This document shows, in pieces, positions 59,301-64,000 of a stretch of DNA of 64,000 bases. Position numbers and translations under genes: made by a program. The stretch spans positions 2,418,001 through 2,482,000 of the forward strand of contig CAWHVG010000005.1 in NCBI GenBank assembly GCA_963832725.1, written 5' to 3'. This DNA comes from JAEZBP01 sp963832725 (GTDB lineage: Bacteria; Myxococcota_A; Polyangia; Polyangiales; Sandaracinaceae). How positions within the stretch are numbered: the first letter of the stretch is position 1; each line of letters opens with the position of its first letter. Under the pieces are notes generated by a model, which saw nothing but the letters and a program-made list of their open reading frames with translations, ran no database searches and had not been told where the DNA came from.

Positions 59301-60045
59301 AGCCCGCGGTGCGCGCCGACCATGACCACCGCGCGGTCGGGATAGGGCGAACGGTAGCCGGCGTCCTCGTGGGCCACCTCGCCGTTCCACCACACCCGCA
59401 CCGCGCCGCCGCCGCCGACCCAGAGCGAGAGCGGCTGATCCGCTCGCTCTCCACGAACGTCTCCGCGTACCCACAAACGTTGGTGTTGGGCCGGAAGACC
59501 GCGTCGAACGAGACGTAGCCGGCCCGCGCCAAATCCGGATAGGTCCGCCAGCCGACGTCCCGCTCCCGTCCCGGATAGCGCGCGTCCATGTCGACCGGCC
59601 CCATCCGTCCCGTCTCGGGCGGATACTCCCGGTCGAAGCCCGACTTGCCTTCGTTGTCGAAGGGCCCGATCACCCGCCAGTCGCGCACGTAACCGAGCTC
59701 GCCCAGCTCCCGCTCGCTCGCCTCCGGATCGCCCATCCGGAGCCGGGCTCGAGCGCGGAGCCGCCGCGCGTAGGCGCGGACCGCGGGAGAGAGCCGCCGT
59801 TCGGACGCCAGCCGGTCCAGCGCCGCGAAGCCCACGTCCGGCGCCACCTGATCCCACATCTTCCACAGCTCGATGAGCGGAAGCATGGCGCGCGGCGAGC
59901 GACCGGCGCGGGCCGTCTCGGCGGCCAGCCTTCCGACCTCGGCCTCGTAGGGATTGTCCGCGCGAGCACCGCGCGCGAACGAGGTCACGAGGAGGAGCGA
60001 CCCGACCGCAGCCAGGTAGCGAGAACGGAAAAGGGCTGCGATCAC
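56368..60045 (-). CDS. DUF3857/transglutaminase-like giant periplasmic protein with TPRs, two frameshifts
   Basis: The GTG at 60045 (GGAG 8 bases upstream) gives VIAALFRSRYLAAVGSLLLVTSFARGARA, a signal peptide. A beta domain ('LSLWVGGGGAVRVWWNGEVAHEDAG'), TPR region (about 280-620), DUF3857 (about 640-820) and a transglutaminase core follow with Cys in 'RRGFGDCKDKASLIYTMLREAG', His in 'VFDHAIAYVPE' and Asp in 'LYLDGTAEQSG', a complete triad. Breaks: about 59437 (GATC with one base missing beside it, 'ESER...DQPLSLWV') and 56646-56650 (GAATC to GATC gives 'LPLDLGMRSSYVEERR'). Repaired about 1,225 residues. It is the first gene of a coupled pair; probably acts on envelope proteins. Confidence 0.82.
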
Positions 60046-60330
60046 GGGCGATCTCCGTCGAGGAGGGAAGCGCAGAGGGCAACGGGAACGGCGCAAGGTA
60101 CCCAGGCGATGGGGGGTGGACAAGCACGCCCGGGGCGATGTTCCGTAGCGTGGCGACGACCGATGTCGAGCGCTTCGCGAGGGCTCGAGCGGGCGTGCCG
60201 CGTAGCCGCGGTGCCCCGAGGCGTTCCTGCCATGGGAGCGCAGGGCGCGAGCTCGCGGAGAGGCTGGGGCGACCGCGCCGCATGCACCGATATCGAACGC
60301 CACTGCGAGGCGGCACCGGCGCGATGACGA

Positions 60331-60577
60331 GGCTTGGTCCTCGCGCGCTCGATGAGCGCGTCGATCAACGCCCGGACGCGCGGCGGCAGGCGCCGTCTGG
60401 CGCGACTGCGCCTGCTCGAGGCTGCGCGTGATCGCCGAATGGAGCGCCCGTCGCTGCTGCTCGTCGAGCGGGTCCCCCTCGTCGTCGATGACGAGGTCGA
60501 CCACGGTGCCCTCCGGGAGCTCGGTCGGCTCATCGAGGGTCAGCCGACCATTTCTGGACGGTCGCGCGCACGGCCAT
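60331..60577 (-). CDS. antitoxin-like small protein, frameshifted, no toxin seen
   Basis: From the ATG at 60577: 'MAVRATVQ' then, after removing one A from GAAATGG near 60550, 'NGRLTLDEPTELPEGTVVDLVI' and 'DPLDEQQRRALHSAITRSLEQAQ'. This pattern (LPEGTxVxL ... LDxxxRxALHxAIxxSLxQA) is common in small type II antitoxin-like proteins. The C-terminus ('VRALIDALIERARTKP') is in another frame and the end is uncertain. No RelE/ParE-type toxin follows. It may be a relic. Confidence 0.4.
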
Positions 60578-60644
60578 GAAAGGAGGTCGCTCTCCGTGGG
60601 GGTGCTTCCGGTAGGAATCCGCGGGTCGGCAGCGCGCCTCGATC

Positions 60645-60821
60645 GTTTCGGCCGGGAAAGGCGCGATCCGAGTCACGGCTCGCGGTTTCCGCACGGAAAA
60701 GGGCCGATGGGCGGCGCAGCTCGGGGTTTCCGGCTGGAAAAGGCGAGAGAATGCGAAGACTCGGGTTTTCCGGCCGGGAAAGACGAGAAAACGCGAAAAC
60801 TGGGGTTTTCCGGCCGGAAAA
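60645..60821. repeat. five-unit 40-bp tandem array with palindromic core
   Basis: Core GTTTTCCGGCCGGAAAA and variants start at 60645, 60685, 60726, 60765 and 60805, a period of 40 +/- 1. Every core is self-complementary or nearly so. The stretches between are partly alike (GGCGAGAGAATGCGAAGACTC versus GACGAGAAAACGCGAAAACT). It fills the gap between the antitoxin-like ORF and the Cys-rich lipoprotein. Confidence 0.85.
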
Positions 60822-60845
60822 GAGGACCCGCGCTGCACCGGCGCC

Positions 60846-62096
60846 TCAGTCGCAGACGAAGGGGGCCTCGCTGCAGGCCGTGCAGTACTTCGTGGCGATC
60901 CACCCCGTCCCGTTCCCGTCCTGGTCCACGCAGGTCGCCGCGCGCGTCGAGTCCAAGCACACTCCCGAGGCGGGCGCAGCGGGATCACACGCGCTCGCCG
61001 CGATGCATCGGCCCGTCCCGGGGTCACACGCCACCGCACACGGGTAGACCTCTTCCCGGGCTCCGTCACAGAAGACGGAGCGGGAGGGACCGGTATCGTC
61101 GCAGAGCCAGCCGGAGCTGCTGCACGGCGAGCGGTCACCGGGGGCCGGCAAACACGCATACGATCCGTCACGCCCCACGCACGAGGTCGGCAGTGAGACG
61201 AAGGAGCCGCCGCGGGACACGACCGCGGTCTCGCAGGCGTCTTCCCATTGCCAACCATGACGCTGTCGGATCGGGGCAGCGCCTGCGCAGCCGATCACGC
61301 TGTCCACCAGGCTCGCGACCGGGCTCTCGGTCGCCGACGCCCCGACGCACACGGCCTCGCCGCTCACGCGACTCGTCTCGCAGCGATAGCGGCCACTGCA
61401 CGACGAGTACACGACACGTCCCGAATCGCAGTAGGTCGAGCGCGTCGCGTCGGCACATCGAGGCTCGTAGGTCGACTCCTCGCAGGCCATGAGCTCGCAG
61501 GAGGCGGTGGGGCTCGCCACGCACGTTCCGCCGGGGCCGCTCGCGCCGCAATCCGTCATCACGATCCACGACGGTAGGATCCCCGTTGCGTCGCTCTGGC
61601 GGAGACACTCGACCAGGACACCGCCGTCGCAGCGGCTCTCGAAGGTGGTGAAGTCGCACGGCGTGGCGCCGGCCGGACCGCAGTAGGCCTGCAACGTGCC
61701 GTCGCCGCGGTGCAGCAGAAGGCAAGCGTCCGAGCCCGTGCACGTGTCGACACGCGCTCCCGTCGCACACGACACGACCTCGGGTCCGTCGCACACGCTG
61801 ATGTCGGCGGATCCACATCGTGGGGAGCTCGCATCGGCGGTGCTGGCGTCGCCGGTGCTCGCGTCCCCGGTGCTCGCATCTCCGGCCGCGATGGTCCCAC
61901 CGTCGGCCGGCGTCTGCGCATCGGCGCGAGGGCCTCCGTCGTCGTGGATCACCACGCAGACGCCTTCGTCGAGGGCGGTACCGGGGCCGCAACGGGCACC
62001 GTCACAGCCCGACCCGAGACACAAGGCGAGAGCGACGACGCTCCACGCGGTGTATCGAGCATCGACCGCACCCGGGATCTTCCATGTCGTGGTCAA
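60846..62096 (-). CDS. Cys-rich secreted lipoprotein
   Basis: The TTG at 62096 is preceded by GGGAGGAG and gives LTTTWKIPGAVDARYTAWSVVALALCLGSGC, lipobox GSGC. A short Asp/Ala/Ser/Thr repeat (GDAST three times, about 70-85) leads to about 330 residues with some 35 Cys in regular pairs ('CDGPEVVSCATGARVDTC', 'CADATRSTYCDSGRVVYSSCSGRYRCE'), a pattern of extracellular disulfide-rich myxobacterial proteins. No enzymatic motif. Intact (416 residues). Confidence 0.78.
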   Translation of the reverse strand: MTTTWKIPGAVDARYTAWSVVALALCLGSGCDGARCGPGTALDEGVCVVIHDDGGPRADAQTPADGGTIAAGDASTGDASTGDASTADASSPRCGSADISVCDGPEVVSCATGARVDTCTGSDACLLLHRGDGTLQAYCGPAGATPCDFTTFESRCDGGVLVECLRQSDATGILPSWIVMTDCGASGPGGTCVASPTASCELMACEESTYEPRCADATRSTYCDSGRVVYSSCSGRYRCETSRVSGEAVCVGASATESPVASLVDSVIGCAGAAPIRQRHGWQWEDACETAVVSRGGSFVSLPTSCVGRDGSYACLPAPGDRSPCSSSGWLCDDTGPSRSVFCDGAREEVYPCAVACDPGTGRCIAASACDPAAPASGVCLDSTRAATCVDQDGNGTGWIATKYCTACSEAPFVCD

Positions 62097-62678
62097 GACA
62101 GTGCTCCTCCCGGGGACCACAGTGGCCGGCCAAGCCCGAACATTCATTCGAGATCCGAGCGCCGGTGGCCGTGCCGAACATGGTCGTCGACCGATTCGCC
62201 GACGGATGGAGCCGCGGAGCCCCACGCCGTCGTGGGGGCGTTCCTCCCACGGGCGGGAAGCTCGGCGCGAGCCCGTGCAAGGCGCCGACTGGGAGCGCAA
62301 GCGCCGACTGGACGAGCGAGATACCGCCGACCGGAGCCCCCGCTCGGAGCGCCGAGTCGCGGCCCTTCCCGGGGTGACGAGCCGGTCGTCCGGCCACGCC
62401 GCGGACGCCGGCGACAGCTCGAACGGACGGACCCGCGGCTGTCCATGGCGCCATGGGGCGTTCCTGCCGCGGGCGGGACGCTCGGCGCGAGCCCGCGGAA
62501 GGCGTGCCGACGCCGACCGGGGAGCGCGGGCGCCGCCGAGAAGAGCGGAACACCGGCGCCCGGAGACCGCGCGGCGAACGCCCCCGAGCCGGCGAATGGG
62601 CCTCTCCCGAGGGTCCACGAGCCGCTCGTCACCGACGGGGGCTGCGCGCGGGCCCCGACCGGGCTATGGTCGCCGGCC
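62097..62678. other. 582-base intergenic region
   Basis: No gene is supported. It contains an imperfect 48-bp direct repeat (listed separately) and is very GC-rich. The prenyltransferase promoter must lie here, but I saw no clear -35/-10. Confidence 0.6.
62237..62504 (+). repeat. two imperfect 48-bp direct repeats, 220 bases apart
   Basis: 62237-62284 and 62457-62504 match at about 43 of 48 positions; the shared centre is CTCGGCGCGAGCCCG. Both sit in the intergenic region before the prenyltransferase. Confidence 0.75.
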
Positions 62679-63554
62679 ATGGGTCACGGTCTGTTGAGGA
62701 CGATGCGGCCTCACCAGTGGGTGAAGAACGTCTTCGTTCTCGCCCCGGTGATCTTCGCGCAAGACCTCTTCGAGCTGAACCGCGTGGTACGCGCGCTGCT
62801 CGGGTTCGTGTGCTTCTCGCTCTTGGCCAGCTCGGTCTACGTCCTCAACGACCTGATGGACGTCGAGGCGGACCGGGCCCATCCGGTCAAGAAGAACCGC
62901 CCCATCGCCAGCGGCGAGGTGAGCGAAGGGACCGCCAAGGTCGTCATGGTCGTCCTCGCGACCGGTGCCCTGGTGGGGGGCTGGTTCCTGAGCCCCTGGT
63001 TCTTGGCCGCGCTCCTCGGCTACCTGCTGAACAACGTCGTCTACAGCATGGGCCTCAAGCGGGTGGCCTACCTGGACGTCTTGTCCATCGCCGGCGGGTT
63101 CGAGCTCCGGGTCCTGGCCGGCGCCTACGCCGCGCTCGTCCCGCCCTCGGCCTATCTGCTGATCGTCACCTTCCTGCTGGCCACCTTCCTCGGGCTCGGC
63201 AAGCGCATGCACGAGCTCGCCCAGCAGGAGAGGACCGGCTCGAGCACGACCCGCAAGGTGCTGAAGCAATACAACAAGCGCCTCGTCACCATCCTGCTCT
63301 GGCTGACCAGCATCGCCACCGTCGCCGCCTACGTCGTCTACACCCTCGACCCGCACACCCGGCGGCAGTTCGGCACCGACTTTCTGGTCGTGACCAGCGT
63401 CTTCGCCCTCTTCGGCGTCCTCCGCTTCGTCCACCTGGTCCGAAGTCGCCCCAACGCGGAGAGCCCCACCGAAGAGATGCTGAAGGACGTGCCCTTCCTG
63501 GTGAACGGCGTGCTCGGCGCCGCGACCCTGATCGCGATCATCTACTTCAGCTGA
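62679..63554 (+). CDS. UbiA-family prenyltransferase (decaprenyl-phosphate phosphoribosyltransferase-like)
   Basis: A 291-residue membrane enzyme starting MGHGLLRTMRPHQWVKNVFVLAPVIFAQDLF. About nine helices. The first Asp motif is 'NDLMDVEADRAHPVKKNRPIASG' (about 64-86) and the second region is 'YLDVLSIAGGFELRVLAG' (about 131). 'RPHQWVKN' at the start and 'HPxKxxRPIASG' are typical of the DPPR synthase branch, which attaches phosphoribose to polyprenyl phosphate for envelope arabinan-like precursors; in Gram-negative bacteria the product is less certain. Intact. Confidence 0.85.
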   Translation: MGHGLLRTMRPHQWVKNVFVLAPVIFAQDLFELNRVVRALLGFVCFSLLASSVYVLNDLMDVEADRAHPVKKNRPIASGEVSEGTAKVVMVVLATGALVGGWFLSPWFLAALLGYLLNNVVYSMGLKRVAYLDVLSIAGGFELRVLAGAYAALVPPSAYLLIVTFLLATFLGLGKRMHELAQQERTGSSTTRKVLKQYNKRLVTILLWLTSIATVAAYVVYTLDPHTRRQFGTDFLVVTSVFALFGVLRFVHLVRSRPNAESPTEEMLKDVPFLVNGVLGAATLIAIIYFS

Positions 63555-63560
63555 GCACGC

Positions 63561-64000
63561 GTGAGACCCGGCCGGCTGATCCACGCGGCGGTGCCCGAAG
63601 ACGATGCCGAGTCGGACGATGCCGAGTCGGACGGTGCCGAATCGGACGGTGCCGAGTCGGACGGTGCCGAGTCGGACCGCCTCGAGCCGCTCTGGCTCGC
63701 GTCCAACGCGCTCGTCTTCGCCGCCCACGCCGCGGTGGGGCGAACGCTGAGCGCGCGCTGGAAGGCGCTGCCGGCCGAGGCCCACGCCAGCGGCCGGCCG
63801 GTGATCTACCTCGCGTGGCACCGCTTCAACTACGCGGCGGCGTTCGTCATGCGGGAGCTACCGGAAGCGTGGCGGCCGACCCTGATCATGCACGACGGCA
63901 AGAGCTCGCGCGCGCTCACTCACGAGTCGAGCGTCTGGCTCGGGTTCGACACCTTCGTCTTCCGGCGGCGCTCCTCGGTCGCGGCGCGCGATCGAGATCA
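63561..64000 (+). CDS. lysophospholipid/lipid A acyltransferase-like protein (DUF374), N-terminal part
   Basis: Starts at GTG 63561, 6 bases after the prenyltransferase stop, and runs off the window. The first about 40 residues contain five AESDG/AESDD pentapeptides. Then 'LWLASNALVFAAHAAVGRTLSARWKALP', and 'RPVIYLAWHRFNYAAAFVMRELP' with the His motif of DUF374/HtrB-like acyltransferases, 'PTLIMHDGKSSRALTHES'. Membrane role inferred. Operonic with the prenyltransferase, so both may serve envelope lipid assembly. Confidence 0.65.
   Translation, partial: MRPGRLIHAAVPEDDAESDDAESDGAESDGAESDGAESDRLEPLWLASNALVFAAHAAVGRTLSARWKALPAEAHASGRPVIYLAWHRFNYAAAFVMRELPEAWRPTLIMHDGKSSRALTHESSVWLGFDTFVFRRRSSVAARDRD
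63603..63677 (+). repeat. 15-bp tandem repeat, five units, in coding DNA
   Basis: GATGCCGAGTCGGAC twice followed by three GGTGCCGA(A/G)TCGGAC units, in frame, encoding the acidic pentapeptides at the start of the acyltransferase-like protein. The copy number can be expected to vary between strains. Confidence 0.9.

Noticed and set aside
60645..60821. CRISPR array
   Set aside because: The repeats are only 16-17 bases, palindromic and imperfect, the spacers are similar to each other, and no cas gene is nearby.

Overview
The window is a GC-rich chromosomal segment. Its gene content points to a myxobacterium (Myxococcota, perhaps a Sandaracinaceae/Polyangiales type). It is crowded with lipoproteins, FHA-domain proteins, sigma-54 activators, thrombospondin-3-like 'DGxDNDxDG' repeats, an AgmX-like C-terminal domain and giant DUF3857/transglutaminase proteins, mixed with housekeeping genes (nrdJ, bioA, ftsK, lnt, a UbiA-type prenyltransferase). 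This placement is inference from content; no rRNA or tRNA gene was seen.

Layout. 1-1.7 kb: three tandem AIM24-family genes (minus). 3-6.3 kb: B12-dependent ribonucleotide reductase. 6.5-10.6 kb: an AcoR-like sigma-54 activator divergent from an acetaldehyde-type aldehyde dehydrogenase and its DUF779 partner, with a good -24/-12 promoter between them. 10.7-16.7 kb: a metallopeptidase-like lipoprotein, an FHA-GAF-AAA-Fis regulator and two coupled lipoprotein genes. 16.9-19.1 kb: a small Cys-rich secreted peptide followed by DUF692 (MNIO) and DUF2063 genes, which looks like an HvfABC/bufferin-type RiPP metallophore system with an unusual precursor. 19-28 kb: a gluzincin-like peptidase, YceI, lipoproteins, two exported SNase-like proteins and two Ca-binding-repeat genes. 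28-46.8 kb: lnt plus response regulator, an MMPL exporter, bioA, a saccharopine-dehydrogenase-like enzyme, ftsK, HEAT-like/FHA/hydrolase genes and a Sel1-repeat lipoprotein. 46.8-51.6 kb: a rearranged island with IS110 and IS630 elements, a gene fragment and a chimeric ORF. 52-60 kb: two coupled giant DUF3857/transglutaminase-like genes. 60.3-64 kb: an antitoxin-like ORF, a palindromic 40-bp repeat array, a Cys-rich lipoprotein, a prenyltransferase and the start of an acyltransferase.

A property of the whole window is that many genes are broken by single-base frameshifts. At ten sites the reading frame is restored by removing one base that turns GAATC or GATTC into GATC, and several other breaks lie next to a GATC. 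This suggests a systematic base-calling or consensus error at a probably methylated GATC motif rather than gene decay. I therefore annotate these loci as single genes spanning the shift and give the position of each break.
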